Shown here: positions 39,001 to 51,073 of the stretch, one piece after another
How positions within the stretch are numbered: the first letter of the stretch is position 1
Layout: each line of letters begins with the position of its first letter
NCBI GenBank assembly: GCA_914767715.1
Contig: OU612069.1
Coordinates: forward strand, 17,171,387 to 17,235,386
Direction of reading: 5' to 3'
Length of the DNA: 64,000 nucleotides
From: Membranipora membranacea
Lineage: Eukaryota > Bryozoa > Gymnolaemata > Cheilostomatida > Membraniporidae
Position numbers and translations under genes: made by a program
The notes under the pieces: generated by a model
Seen by the model: the letters and a program-made list of their open reading frames with translations, nothing else
Told to the model about the DNA's origin: nothing
Databases searched by the model: none

Positions 39001-39297
39001 AATACTGATGGAATTGACGGTGCCTTGGGAAGAAAATCTCTCATAAGCGCATGAGAGAAAACTGACAAGATACGAAGATCTGGTCACACAATGCCAAGTC
39101 AAAGGTCGGAATTGCGAATTATTCGCAGTGGAAGTTGGCTGCCGTGGATTCATGGCTAGATCAGCTACCAAATTTCTGACTCCAGTTGGGCTTTCAGGAA
39201 GAGCACTCAAACAAGCCACAAAAAGCATAGTGCATGAGGCAGAAAGTGCATCTGCTTGGATTTGGCAACATCACTGCGTGAAGACAAAAGCTAAGTA
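36064..39297 (+). mobile_element. Degraded non-LTR retrotransposon with restriction-like endonuclease (R2/NeSL-type)
   Basis: A single polyprotein frame can be followed through several stops (36752, 37901, 38527, 38768, 39044). An N-terminal basic region precedes the reverse transcriptase (36797-37903), with motif A LDLANAYGSVPH (Asp near 37058), motif B GIPMGCAIPP, catalytic FMDD near 37363 and the following KSLGRWY. The C-terminal part has a CCHC knuckle, CAECSAKGTLRHILSNC, near 38690-38745, then RPDLIVWSDKEKALILMELT at about 38960-39020. The latter matches the PD...(D/E)xT/K pattern of the restriction-like endonuclease found in early-branching LINEs. The open sequence ends at 39297. The copy is inactive because of the stops and a MITE inserted at 38059. 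Clade assignment is by motif only. Confidence 0.75.
38059..38377. mobile_element. hAT-like MITE nested in the LINE
   Basis: Perfect 16-bp terminal inverted repeats CATGGGCGTCAGAAGG bound 319 bp of non-coding DNA. The flanks are an exact 8-bp duplication, GCTGTGAC (38051-38058 and 38378-38385), the length typical of hAT transposons. Removing the element and one duplicate restores continuity of the LINE reading frame at this point. A second inverted pair (aaggggtgctc / gagcacccctt) lies just inside the ends. Confidence 0.85.
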
Positions 39298-40920
39298 ATC
39301 CTATTACTTATAAGCTGGGGTTTGACACACTCACTTTGTTTTGTGGAGTTGGCCAGCATTTAATTCCTTTTGTTATAATCCTTGTAAGGATTAGAATGAG
39401 GGGATTAAGCGATGATAAGCAAACTGCTTGGGGTAGAAGGCTAAGCAGGATTATGCCTTTAATACTCAAATTAAAGTAGTTTAATCTCTGCAGGGTGAAA
39501 AATCAAAGTGAGTCTGAGTAAGATCTAAGGTATTACAAACATAGGATTAAAAGCTTGGCCCTCGCATAAAAGGCAGGCAGAGCGAGACAGGAAATCACAG
39601 TCAGCCCACTGGCTGTAGCGCAAAGAAGTCATCTCTCTGACTTGTGTATGAGTTGTACTATGCTCAATGTGGTGAATTTGAGTAGTGGATGAGTGGCATG
39701 AGGGGCGGGTGCCTTGACGATAGCGACTTTGCGCCGATGAGTTGATGGAAAGCAAACCTCCCTGCACTGGTTTGGCTTAGAGTATAAGCATGAGAGTGAT
39801 GGGGTGAACATTGTTGTACTGAAACAATGAAGAGTTGGCAGCCTCCCTGGTTGCGCAACAGCGTAAACACACCAATTATGTCAAACCACCGAAACTTACA
39901 AAATGCACTGAGGGATCGATGAAATTGATTGAGATGTTCAGCAACACAAAGGGGTGGGTTCATGCTGCTGGGGCTGGCCATGAGGAGGTTGTACTAGAGA
40001 AGGCCTCGAAACAGCGCTTGACTCATGGTTTCTAGCTGAAGACATGTGTGTTGTGCAGTGGTACGCGCACCACTGTATGTTGTATCTCAGCAAAAATTTA
40101 TCAGAATAGTATGTAAATAATGTGTTCATAGATGGCTCTGTCTAGCATAGCAAGAGTCAAGTGCAGCCAGCACCGACCTTAAGCATACTCCTTGCCCACA
40201 AAAACACTAGTAGGAGTTTTTTGGCCTGAAAGGTCTGGACTGGGTTATACCTCAATGCATCGAGTAAAGTTTGCACGCGTTCAGCGGAGTGTCAGGCAAT
40301 AAACGTAGTACTAATGTAGTTGTTGTGTTTATCTGGCGTTCGCCTTTAAATGTGGAATATACAAAAGAAGGTTGGGTGATTCGATGCGAGCTGTTGCAAG
40401 TGATCTTCTGTCTATCTTGGGATCACACGGTAATCTGTGAACCATTTTTTGTCTACCACTTCATATATAGCACGGTAATGAAGTGTGTATAAGTTTTATG
40501 CGATATCTGATCAAGTAAAAGAAGGACTCAATCACCTATAGCTATATTTACGTGTACAGCCTCTAACGTTTACTATCAGACTGGCTTTGACTCTGACTAC
40601 TACTACTTTTATTGTTCAAGGGCCAATTCAGTTTGTAGCTTTGTCAATTTGTCCAGTAATAACTAACTCAACTTTTACCAGTTGCTTGATAAGGCATATG
40701 TATCTTTGAAAAAATGTATGTAATGCATTTGATGCACTTAACTAGCCGGTTAAATGCCACGTTGCCAATAGTTTATGATCTACAAATTCTAACCAATCAA
40801 CACTTGATGTATACTTATATCTATTGAGTGTCCATCCTGCCAATCTGAGCCTTTCCTGTTCCTTTATCAGTCCCGCAACACGCCCAACCCTGTCAGAGCG
40901 ATGTATATCATATGCGAGAT

Positions 40921-41060
40921 TATGAACATCTGGAATAACAAAAACCAAACCAAAACCAGGTGACCTGTTTAGCTCATAGTTTGATGTGTAGTTCACGAAG
41001 TGACAACATCTTGCTATCAGAAGGAAACGAATTGAATAACGACATGGAATACATCTACAC
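40921..41060 (-). pseudogene. Fragment of a PAN-module exon
   Basis: It resembles the PAN exon at 28396-28683: both encode NY(T)SN(Y/H)EL(N/T)RSPGFG after a Cys-containing stretch, and the DNA shares gagctaa(a)caaggtcacctgg-like sequence. Upstream coding is broken by frame changes and no other exons of the lectin-like gene are seen nearby, so this is a decayed partial duplicate. Between 39300 and 40900 I see no supported gene. Confidence 0.5.
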
Positions 41061-41718
41061 AGTCAGCGTGATTGAAGAATTCCTTTGAAGTAAATCACAA
41101 CGTACTCATACCTTCCAGAAACTCATTGGGACACATACACCTGATCCAACACCGAGATCATCAAGTGAACCATCTGTATAATCATTGATGTCGGAATCAG
41201 TTACACAAAACCTTGTCAGTCAATTGAGCCACCAAGACAATTGCAACCCACTGCCCAAAACCCCCTCCCTGCAATTGTCAGTAAATTTTTACATCAATCA
41301 ATTTGGCAGCAAAGATAACATAGATCACTGTCGTTCTTTGAAGTCAGGTTTACATGGATGTTTATTTTACATACTCCAAAAGTCTCCATGATATTCAAGG
41401 TATAAGATCGGTTATGATATTGAAATATCATATTGTACATTTATAACTAGTCTTATAACATGACATAATAGATGATGTCAATAGTCTCCATACAATATAA
41501 TGGTGCATTATTGACTGTAGCACAAGAAGGTCAATAAATCACTTCATCTTAGTACAATGTCTGTGAGTGATTTATACAGAGATAAAGAAATATTATGATG
41601 ACGTTGTGGGCGTGTTACATGATGACTGGGCGAGGATCTTTTACAGATATTCCATGAGAGTGCGTACTATAAGATGTCTATAAGACGGATGGTTACACGA
41701 CATCTCTTCTACAGTGCG

Positions 41719-44700
41719 TTATAGCACTTCTGTGAGAGCAGGGAAGGGTTCCTGTTTGCTGACTACGACAGTTCTGTGGGCGTGTGAGATGTAGCCTTTA
41801 ATCTTACCCTGTAACACAGTAAACAAAAATGTAAGTTAAAGTTAAAACGTAGGTTAACAATCTGTGAACCCATAATGTCCTGATGATTAGAAAAATGTTG
41901 GGTCAAAATCAGACAGTCATATTACTACTCGCCAAGGAATTGGTGGTGAAACATTGGTTGCCTTCAGATCACCATAAAAAAAATCAGATATCAATATGAA
42001 CATGCAAAGCCAGTTTTTTAGTGGCAGCAAAATTGAGGAAGTAGTTTCAGCTGTTACTCTGCTACTACAGCTAGCAGACCTATAGAACTCTTAAATCCAC
42101 TGATCCTGACATGCTCTTTTCAGGTTTTTCAATATTTTAAGATCATAAAATAATATTTTGATTAATTTTCCTTTTGCTGGAAGCATTTTTAACAATTAGC
42201 TGCTTATTGAGCAACATTATATAAGGTACAATATTACCACTGCGATCAACATAAAGAACTCCACTAGAATTAACTGTCCAGCCCTTACCACCCAATTTAG
42301 TAACTGTAAGTGAAAAATAGGAAGAGGCTGCCACCAAACTAACAGGTTTGTTTTATTATATGAAAAGTTGATGCATTACCCCAGTAAATCAAATACTGTG
42401 AGTTCATAGGGCAAATAAAAAATACCAAAAAAGCTGCAGTGCCGGCGCTGAACAATGGTGCTTTAAAATCCTTCGAGAGAAGACAGGTTGAAAAAAAAAC
42501 CTCATTGACAGACATATAAAGTAAGAAAGATTCAATATGTTGTTCTTAGGGACTGGGAGACACCCTAGCTTTATTGATTGTTAGCGTACAATAAAAGTCA
42601 GGGAGATAATTGACATGATATTCTTGTTGAGCGCTAAATTAGTTCAGAAGATTGGTACCCCAAATGCAGGATTAAATTTCTAGCAGTTAGGTCTTGCGAA
42701 TTGTCATGCCTTCTTTAATAGGGCAATGTCAGGAGTTGTCCTACTCTATAGGGGGCTGGACAGATAAGATGATGAATTTCGACATGGGGGTAGCTCACAC
42801 CTAGTGGTATGGTAGTCAGCACAATAAAGATAGAAACAAAATATTGCCCATATTTCATAAACCTAACAAATAAACCTACCTATGTGACTAGCTGGGAGAG
42901 TGAGAATTTATCTTTGATAGGAAGACTATCTATAGCCCTGGTGAGAGGTTTACACAGATGTAGCTTGTTTATCTAAAAGTAGAGCAAAGATTGTTCATAA
43001 CTCCATACATACAATAATGTACAGTATCAGGAAGCACTGGACTAGTAAAATTATAATAGACTAATAGCCTCAAATCGATGTGTGATGGGACTGCGGAAAT
43101 TACTTATATGAAACTGTCATGCCTGTAGGGAAACAGTCTACGCGCTCAGACTGCAAATATAGTATAGACCACTTGTGATACCCTGTTATCAAAGGTGCCG
43201 CTATCTAGACACAATCCCGAGTCTAAACAATTAAACTTGAGACTATGTAGACATATATATGTAGCCCATCAGCTTGTGTCAATAATTTGTATATAACATA
43301 TACAGATGATTAGAGACTATGAAATGTGTACAAATGTAGCATTGCTTGTTATCCACTTTCATATGAGATATCTGGAAGAAAATGGCATCATATATACATG
43401 TATAGAAAAGTAATTCATCAATTTTGACCAATTACATATCTCGACTCAACTGTGATGGGTATAGTTTGAGTATGCTTACCCTGAAGTAAATCTTGAAGAG
43501 CTGGTTTACCAGATTCAACATTCCCCACTTTTTAGTTTGCTGGTGCAGATCGGCTGTAAAAAACAAACAAAGTTATGTATGTAATCATCTTAACTGAATT
43601 TACAAGATATTGAAGTTATCCTACATCAGTTAGGTTTCAATCGCTAGCAAATTGGGAAAATTAGAGTATACTATCAGGGACAGCCATAGACATAAAAATG
43701 CTGTGTATATTCATGGGGTAAGCTATATTATCTATATTTAAAGTTGTCTATACTTGAAGCTACCTTTCTATGCTTGCTATATAGGCCTAATCCTCAGCCA
43801 ATATTGATATAAGCTGCCTGCTATATATATTTGATTTTACCCAAACACTGATATTCAATAAGTTTGATGATCAGCCTGTTAACAGGTATTGTAGGTTAAG
43901 TAAAGAAAGATGAAAAACCAATTACAACCGATGCCAATACCCAAATACCTGATGCACTGACGATTAGACCCAATTTACATCAGTGCCTTCAAACTACCAA
44001 TTCAAAGAAATATTGTAACAGTGACTTCTCACCATGTCGGGCTGCAACAAGTTGGATCCAGTTTACCCGCATACTAGTTGCTCTCCCTCCACTAGTCACC
44101 ACAGTGGCTGGCGGGGTGACGAGTGGAGGGGGAGCAACTCCGAATGCAGATAACTGGATAAGACTTTGTCTAACCAATGAGGGAGTTCATTGGTCTAATG
44201 TCTGGCAATTGATGCTCCATCCAGCAGGTATCATATTTTATCTGCACTAAGGTTGTAAAACTGACCTGTCACTAGCACAGACCCTAAAGCAGGCCATCAG
44301 ACCATCAGCTGCTTTCTCCAACATCTCACCTTTCTTAGATGTGTGGAACTTACGAGCTCTCTGTGTCTCTGCCTGAAAGATACAGATTAAATTAAACTTT
44401 ATTTAATAGGAATATAAAATGTATCTGATCCAATGCCAATGGAATTTAATGCACTCTTTCAATTTCATTTGCAGAATGATTCATAGTATCCATTATCACC
44501 GGTATGGCCATATATATCCATGTGTTGGTGAAAGATGCTATGGCCTTCCCCTCAGCTTACTTTAGGCTATGATCTATTGACATGTACAATATTGAAAGAT
44601 TGTTTTATAAAGCTATGTGGGAGTGGGAGTGTAATTCAGGTAAACTTATAAAAATATTGAAGATGAAGATCAAGCTTTATTAATTTTGCCGGGATTGAGG

Positions 44701-46606
44701 TGCCCTGCTTCTATGGGTGCACGGATATATCAGAATAGGGGAGCATGTCAGTTTGAGATAACTATTATCAACATCGGTTTGACGCACAAAGGAGTAGTTT
44801 TCCATTGTTGATAGACTTGGAATGATCCGCTTGTCAAAAAGCCCAGAAATGATATAACTAAGGAAATTTCATATAACAGCATCATAATCAGGCAATGATG
44901 CATTTCACAGCAGGTATGAGCACTCACCGACAAGGCAAATAGCCTGAGATCGATACATAGAACAAACATGATAGGTAGAGCCCAGTTCTCATCCTTCATC
45001 GCCTGCATAGCCTTCGAGAATGCTGTCACAGCCGCTGCCTGAAATCCGTAAGCTTCAATAAAGTTGTGATTACTAACCGCCCATAGAGCTCTAAAAATTA
45101 AAATGAAAACACTCGCATGAGAATGTAACTCCAAATAATGACAACTTTATAAAAACAAAAGCCAGGAAGACAGCAGCAGCCAAGTTACTACATCTATGAA
45201 TGAGTGAGCAATTCTTTGCAGTAACTTATAAAATTACCAGAAGGAACAGGTCTAAGTAGTATGACAGCAGTTGCGTATGACTGAAACCCAGGCACTCTCA
45301 GCCATATATAGACTTGATGTTAATAGTATTATAGTTGAGTGCCGAATCTGCTAATCCATGAACCAATTTTATCGGGCAAACAGTATGTCAAATCAAGTTT
45401 ATCACAGTATACTTCTAAGCGAAATCCTCCAAACCAGTCCCAACCCTTGTCAATGTGTTGTCACTGATTGGCTGTTGTGTGGGTATGAGAGCCAATGCCA
45501 GGTCACTGAATGTACCCGTCGAGATATGGTGACTTCGAAACTTGTATTGATAAGTTCTTTCTTACCTGGCTTTGGCTCTCACCACCCTCAGCCATTCAAC
45601 GCCCAGCCCCCCCCCCCAATAACAAAAAAAATATTTTAACGTGATTTAATACCTGTCTAGGTGACAGTTTTCCAACAGCAGACAACGCCTTACCTGATAT
45701 GAGCAGCTACTATCTCATCCCAGGGCTGTCTGAGGATCTGTTCACATTTCTGTTCAGGATTCTGTAGCTGTAGTCGAGGGTTGTTGATGTGTGGATGTTT
45801 GAACGATAGCAGAGGCTAAAGAAACAGAAAAGATTAGAGAATTAGCGAACCGGAGAACTAGCAGGCTCTATGCTGATAAATTGTCTCATGGTGCAAGCTA
45901 AACAACGCTGCATTTTGCAGCCTTGCTTTAATTTCAAGTTTGCAAGCTATTAGATTGCGACAGAGAGCTATAGGATGTCTGCATGCGCCATTGCCAAATA
46001 TTTCACTTGGGATTGCATTACAGTGTCATGAACTTGTGTGCCATTCTGCTCATTCCGTTTCAGTCCACCGCTGTAACCCTTATCATAACATTAGCATTAG
46101 GTAATTGGGTGCTAAGATCAACCATTTAGTGACATTGTTGTTAATGTAATGCTTCCAACATTGACCTGGGATATTATTTACGGCTTGGTAGTTCAGATGT
46201 GAAGGAATAAGAAATTGAACTCAGTTATTAGTAAGACATATTTACCGCTAGATTTAGTCCATCTCGGTCATCAAGGCAATCAGAAACCTACAGAGACGAA
46301 CAATAACAAGCGTTAAATCGGTTACCTAGGTCTAGGTCTAGGTCCTCGATTCTAATAGACATCTCTTTTTGCTGAATTTCAAGGTAGATCTTTATGATAT
46401 AAGCTTCTCTTGCATGACATTCACCTTAAATTAAAGCAATGGGAAAAACAGCAAGGAGCTTGAAAATATGTCTCTTTCAAGATTGTTCAGCACAAATCAT
46501 TAATGAATGAATGAAAAGGTAAGATCGCCAGAGTCAAAGTTTGCGATCGACTATAATACAGGTAACTTACATGAGAAAGGTAGGAGTTCAGTGTGGTGTG
46601 CGCCAT
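41719..46606 (-). pseudogene. PCID2: PCID2 (TREX-2-associated PCI protein) gene lacking its middle exons
   Basis: Minus-strand exons in order: 46571-46606 (MAHTTLNSYLSH), 46246-46287, 45694-45815 ([14 protein letters not shown]), 44928-45090 (HNFIEAYGFQ, ENWALPIMF), 44273-44372 (GEMLEKAADGLMACFRVCA; donor A|GTGACA chosen because it keeps phase), 43480-43553 (KKWGMLNLVNQLFKIYF), 42880-42972 ([15 protein letters not shown]) and a terminal exon 41719-41808 (GKIKGYISHAHRTVVVSKQE, then a stop). These match animal PCID2, a PCI-domain protein of mRNA export, closely and in order. The roughly 170 residues normally between the last two exons, which form most of the PCI/winged-helix region, are not found in 41809-42879. 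That interval instead holds a dispersed repeat. The penultimate exon ends in TAG directly before GTAGGT. Either this copy is broken or the assembly has lost a segment. Confidence 0.8.
42000..42340. repeat. Dispersed repeat, copy B
   Basis: Same-orientation relative of 1475-1930. The first part (cagcaaaattgaggaagtag) also resembles the arm near 6375-6460. It lies in the interval where the middle PCID2 exons would be expected. Confidence 0.5.
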
Positions 46607-46938
46607 GCCTCAACCTGTCGTCCAATGTGGTTCAGATTCTTCCACTGCTCTTCCTGTGCAATTCGATCTGCAATCACGCATAGGGCTTTTTATATATAGA
46701 ATAATGATGGGGAAGTTATTTACATTGTAATCTAGAGGTCTACTGCAAAACAAGGTAGCTGGCAATGTTAGACTAGATCAAAAGTTAGTCTAATTTCGCA
46801 ATAAACCCTGTGTTTGGCAGTAAGCTAAGGGTTAACTCCTTGCAAAAATTTTCCTCAAATTTCTCCTTCTCCCATCCAATAAGACAGATTACCTGAATCA
46901 CGCGTGAGCAAAGCATTTCTGCAGCATCACGAAATCAT

Positions 46939-46966
46939 GGGGGGGAGGGGGGGGGGGAAGGGGGGC
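46939..46966 (+). repeat. Poly-G tract
   Basis: Nearly uninterrupted run of G broken only by single A or AA, within the 5' flank of PCID2. Runs of four or more G could form a quadruplex. It is also a site where sequencing errors are likely. Confidence 0.6.
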
Positions 46967-47722
46967 TGATCGCCAGGATCCTTTTGCATAACCTTTAGGT
47001 TCAGGGAAAAGGACCTAATAACTCAATAGGCTTGTACTTGAGATAATGCTGAGTGGTAGTTAAACCGTGTGTTAGGTCTTCATAGGATTGAGAGCGAGGG
47101 GAAGGAAATGACATTGATCGATGATCGCCCCATATGCCCGACGGATGGTATAAGTGAGCAATCGATATCGGATTGTACATGTCTGTAGTGCCCCTGAGCA
47201 CAAATCAATTACAACAAATAATCATAACCTAGCAGCGTCACTCAGCAATGAACAACAATGAAGGTACAGCCGTCACTCCTTTCATTGCTCATTGCTGCTT
47301 GGCACTGCTAGGTTTGCAACCTGAAAAAACTAACTTAATCCTTTAAGTTAAAAGGTCAAGTTCATTACAGACAGGTAAGTTGGAAAGAATGTAAATTGTA
47401 AATGTAGAGAAATAAGAGTTGTGGACTCACTGACACTAATCAAAGATCTTCAAATCAATTGAATTACGTTTCTGTATCAACTTGATAAATAAAATCCTGC
47501 AGAATAATGATAACTTACATCACTTACATCAACTTGCATCAAAGACGACATCACGCTAGACCATCTAGGGGGGCGTAAGGGGCGTGCCTCAGTTTTGGGA
47601 CATAACTACATAGGGATTGGACATTGTTCCAGAATACCATCCCATGGGTAGGGCATTTGGGTTCAGAGCGGGTACAAGTACCCATGCAGTAGGGCATCAG
47701 TAGTATTGTCCTCTGATTGTCC

Positions 47723-48215
47723 TTAGATATTCACATCCCTTATTGTCCGGGGCAGAAAACAGTTCCCTGTGGCAGCGATAGAGCGTGGCTCGTTCCGTGT
47801 TTGTGATCTTGTCGAGACTGTAGTATGGGGCTGGTTTATTATTTCATCGTAGGATGTGCAGAGTGCAGGGTGTGCCTCCTCTCTTGACAGTACCTTATTT
47901 ACGAGCTTTACCCTGGAGTTCTTCCGCCGAATATCTAGCTGCTCCAGCTGCAATTTCTCCTTTGCTTCCGTAACAGCCCTCCTCCCCTTCAATCCACAGA
48001 TCATTCTCACACCTTGGTTTTGCACAATCTCGAGTGCCTCAATCTCCCTCTTTGTGGAAGGATCCCAGGCACAGGAACCATATTCCAGATGAGGAAGGCA
48101 GAGAGACTTGTATGCAATCAGTCTGGCTCTCTCCGGTGCCCAGTAGAGAGCTCGTCTGATCATCCCAATCTGCTTTCTGGCGCTGCAGATTATAATATAA
48201 GTTTGAGCAAGGAGT
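47723..48215 (-). mobile_element. 3' fragment of a non-LTR retrotransposon reverse transcriptase
   Basis: The frame encodes the conserved region after the RT catalytic domain in jockey/CR1/RTE-type LINEs: RARLIAYKSLCLPHLEYGS, AWDPSTKREIEALE and VQNQGVRMI, then LEQLDIRRKNSRVKLVNK. The upstream catalytic motifs are absent, so the copy is 5' truncated near 48215. It ends about 450 bp before the large transposon and has a different origin from it. Confidence 0.75.
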
Positions 48216-48661
48216 AACTCCTTGGTTTGAGATCAACAACGACCACAGCAAAATAAAAACTCAAGCGGGCGGTCAAACATTGCCAAAGTACGGGCTTCGT
48301 GAGTAGACCTGCCTATGGATCAATTCAATCAGTTCCATTCATTTCATTCAGAATCAAAATAATGCAGCAGAGAAACAACATACTATTATTTTGAAGAATG
48401 GAAGCTGTGAACCTAAATAGGGAGTTCATTGCTCTCAATCTAAGTTGTTATATTGGCCCCCCAGCCACAGCAGGGAGTTCCATATTCCCTGCCAACAGGA
48501 AAGGTCGAAATATTATGATAATTCATTAGAGTTGTGCCATCATCATTCATAGAAAGAAAAGTTTTTTTCACATAATTTCTGAATAAATGTGCTAGTTTGG
48601 CTCACTCAGGGAATTTCGTAGTTCGTAATCCATAATTGATTTGAGGAGAGGGAAATATAGC

Positions 48662-48666
48662 CCATC
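48662..48666. repeat. Target-site duplication, left copy (CCATC)
   Basis: CCATC sits immediately outside the TACGGCAG tip and is repeated exactly at 63350-63354 beyond the other tip. The 5-bp match is direct evidence that the DNA between was inserted as one unit. Confidence 0.85.
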
Positions 48667-48852
48667 TACGGCAGACGAGCTGCGCCATGTGTTGAAAATA
48701 TTTCGGAATGGCGCAGCTCGGCTACATGAGTTTCACATGTGGCGCAGCTCGGCTAGGTGAAGTTTACGTGTGGCGCAGCTCGGCTAGAGGCAATTTTCAC
48801 GTGGCGCAGCTCGGCTAGAGGAACATTTATTAACCAAGAGGACATGATTCCT
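48667..48852 (+). repeat. Left terminal inverted repeat
   Basis: The tip TACGGCAGACGAGCTGCGCC is followed by four direct units with core GGCGCAGCTCGGCTA at about 30-bp spacing. The last shared block is acatttatta...aagaggacatgattcc. The tip itself contains the reverse complement of the unit core (gagctgcgcc), so tip and subterminal units face each other. Such arrays are usually transposase-binding sites. Confidence 0.85.
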
Positions 48853-48906
48853 AATAGTTATAGACTTGTACTTGCTTACTCATATGTCGGAATTTGACTT
48901 AGGCCA

Positions 48907-51036
48907 ATGGGTGTCCACATCTCTGGCGGGAAATGGATTATACATAGCTTAAATTTAGTTGTAGAGAACACAGTTTTGGCTCTTCAACATCTTATTATGG
49001 CTGCTGAGAATCTTAAGGATACTTTTTATGGAGAGTGCAGGCTGTGTGAATGTTCATTTATGGGAAGTTCCAATCATCTGTGTGGGTGTGGACATGACTT
49101 CGATGTGCATGTAAGTAAGCAGCCAGGGACTTAAAAAAAGGGCTGAAAGTGAATGTTTTAATTAACCTCACAACTCCAACTACTATCTATCATTATCTAG
49201 TATACTATATATATATATATAAATATCTACTACCAATAATTATCATCACTTCTACCATAACTACTTCTGTCTATGTCTGTTGGCTCCTGATCAATGACTA
49301 TTTGTTTCCATATGGAAAGATAGATGTTATAATAATAATAGTACTAAGTAGCAGAAAGTGAGAATAGTCAAGTCATATAAATAAATTAGTTCTTTTAGCA
49401 CAGAACTCTCATGTCAGTGTCAACTCAACTGTCATACTCAACTCATACAAGTCAACGCACATTACATTGGTGCATTATTCATTTATCTACGCAAACAATC
49501 AATCATACAAGATTTCATTTGGATATCAATTGATAAAGATGGCTCATAGCTATATATATGTTGTTTTTGATCTAGATCAAACTGGGCATGTGCAATGAAT
49601 GTGAAGATAATGATGATGGTACAGAAAAATGTCCTGGATTCCTTACTGCAGGAGCAGTTGCACAGTGCTATCACTGTCTCCATTCTCCAGCCTCCCATGC
49701 ACAATCTTCCAGAGGTAATGTATAAAACTGCAATGACATGTCTTGTGCCTGTGGTACATTACAGATTGCTACTCAGTTATTGTAATTTGTTGATGATTTT
49801 GAGAGTCTAGTTTTATAGCCCTCCTTCAATTCCTGAAATCGACTAATGTATATCACTTTTGATTAGGTTCTGACGAGGAAGAATCTCTCCGTCGATGGGT
49901 GCTGGAGGGGCACAAAATCGAAGTCGTGCGCAGACTGTTTGTCGAGAGATATATAAAAGACATAAGGTAGACATCACATAGGACTACATGTTGCAATAAC
50001 TGAACAATACCTATTTGTTATGGCTTAAATAAAGGCGCATGTAAATGACAATATCTTTGAACATCCAATACGGGAAACAATGATTATTACCACGAAGAAT
50101 GGAATATCCATTATTGATGCACTGGTCTGCTTACTGCATATCCGGTTCTCTCTCAAAATCATATCCCGACAAGTCTGGAGTATTATAGCTTTATGTTTTA
50201 GTTGTACCTATTATTAATTACAGTCGGAGGACTTTGCAGCGAAGATTACATCTATACGGAATTAAATACTCTGAGGACAAAGAAATAACTGATGAGCAGA
50301 TACTGGAAGCTGTGAGGGTGAGCATGTTCATCGTTGATACTTAAATGGGGATAATGTACCAGCAAATCACTTTGGACCATCGTAGTGAATCTGTACGATT
50401 ATCCCTTTGCTACAGATTTTTATCAGGTAACATTATACATTTTAGAAGGAGAATGCTTTGGGAGTGTATGGTTACAGAAGATTACATTCTAATTTGAGGA
50501 TCAAACACAACCTAGCGGTGACCAGGTCAGTTGATATAGATCCAGTCACAAGTTCACATGTTTTGGTTTCAACCTGAAAACAACTTGGTCTAGTCAGTCT
50601 CCTATGACTTTTAGGGCATGTTCAGTTTGGCTGCTTTGGGCTGTATTTTTCCACTTTTTTTAATTAAATATATTTGTCATGACCTGCAGGGGAGGGTAGT
50701 TGTATGAGAGTTTACTCTGCGGAGAACAGACGATTGTCGCTCAATGTAGCCTTGCTAGTCCATCTGCTTATACGGAAAATCCTTTTTATCACAGTTTAAT
50801 TGTTGTAAGTGTTGTAATTTATGAGTTGGGTATGTTTGAGATATGTGTGACTTCTTGAGAGGTGTTAATAGTGTGGGTCGGTTTAAGTTGATCAGAATAA
50901 CGACATTTATAACTCGCCTGGAATTTTGTAGAGATCGGGTGACTGACTTGGTTATATCTCACGAGTTTCCGAGAGGAGTTGACCCTAAACTTGGAAGGGG
51001 CAGGCTTCACCAGAAGCAGTTTATATCAAAAGTATG

Positions 51037-51073
<37 letters not shown>

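Noticed and set aside
44266-44372. PCID2 exon 5 using donor GACAG|GTCAGT
   Set aside because: That donor leaves phase 2 and runs exon 6 into a stop; the donor seven bases upstream (A|GTGACA) keeps the PCID2 frame.
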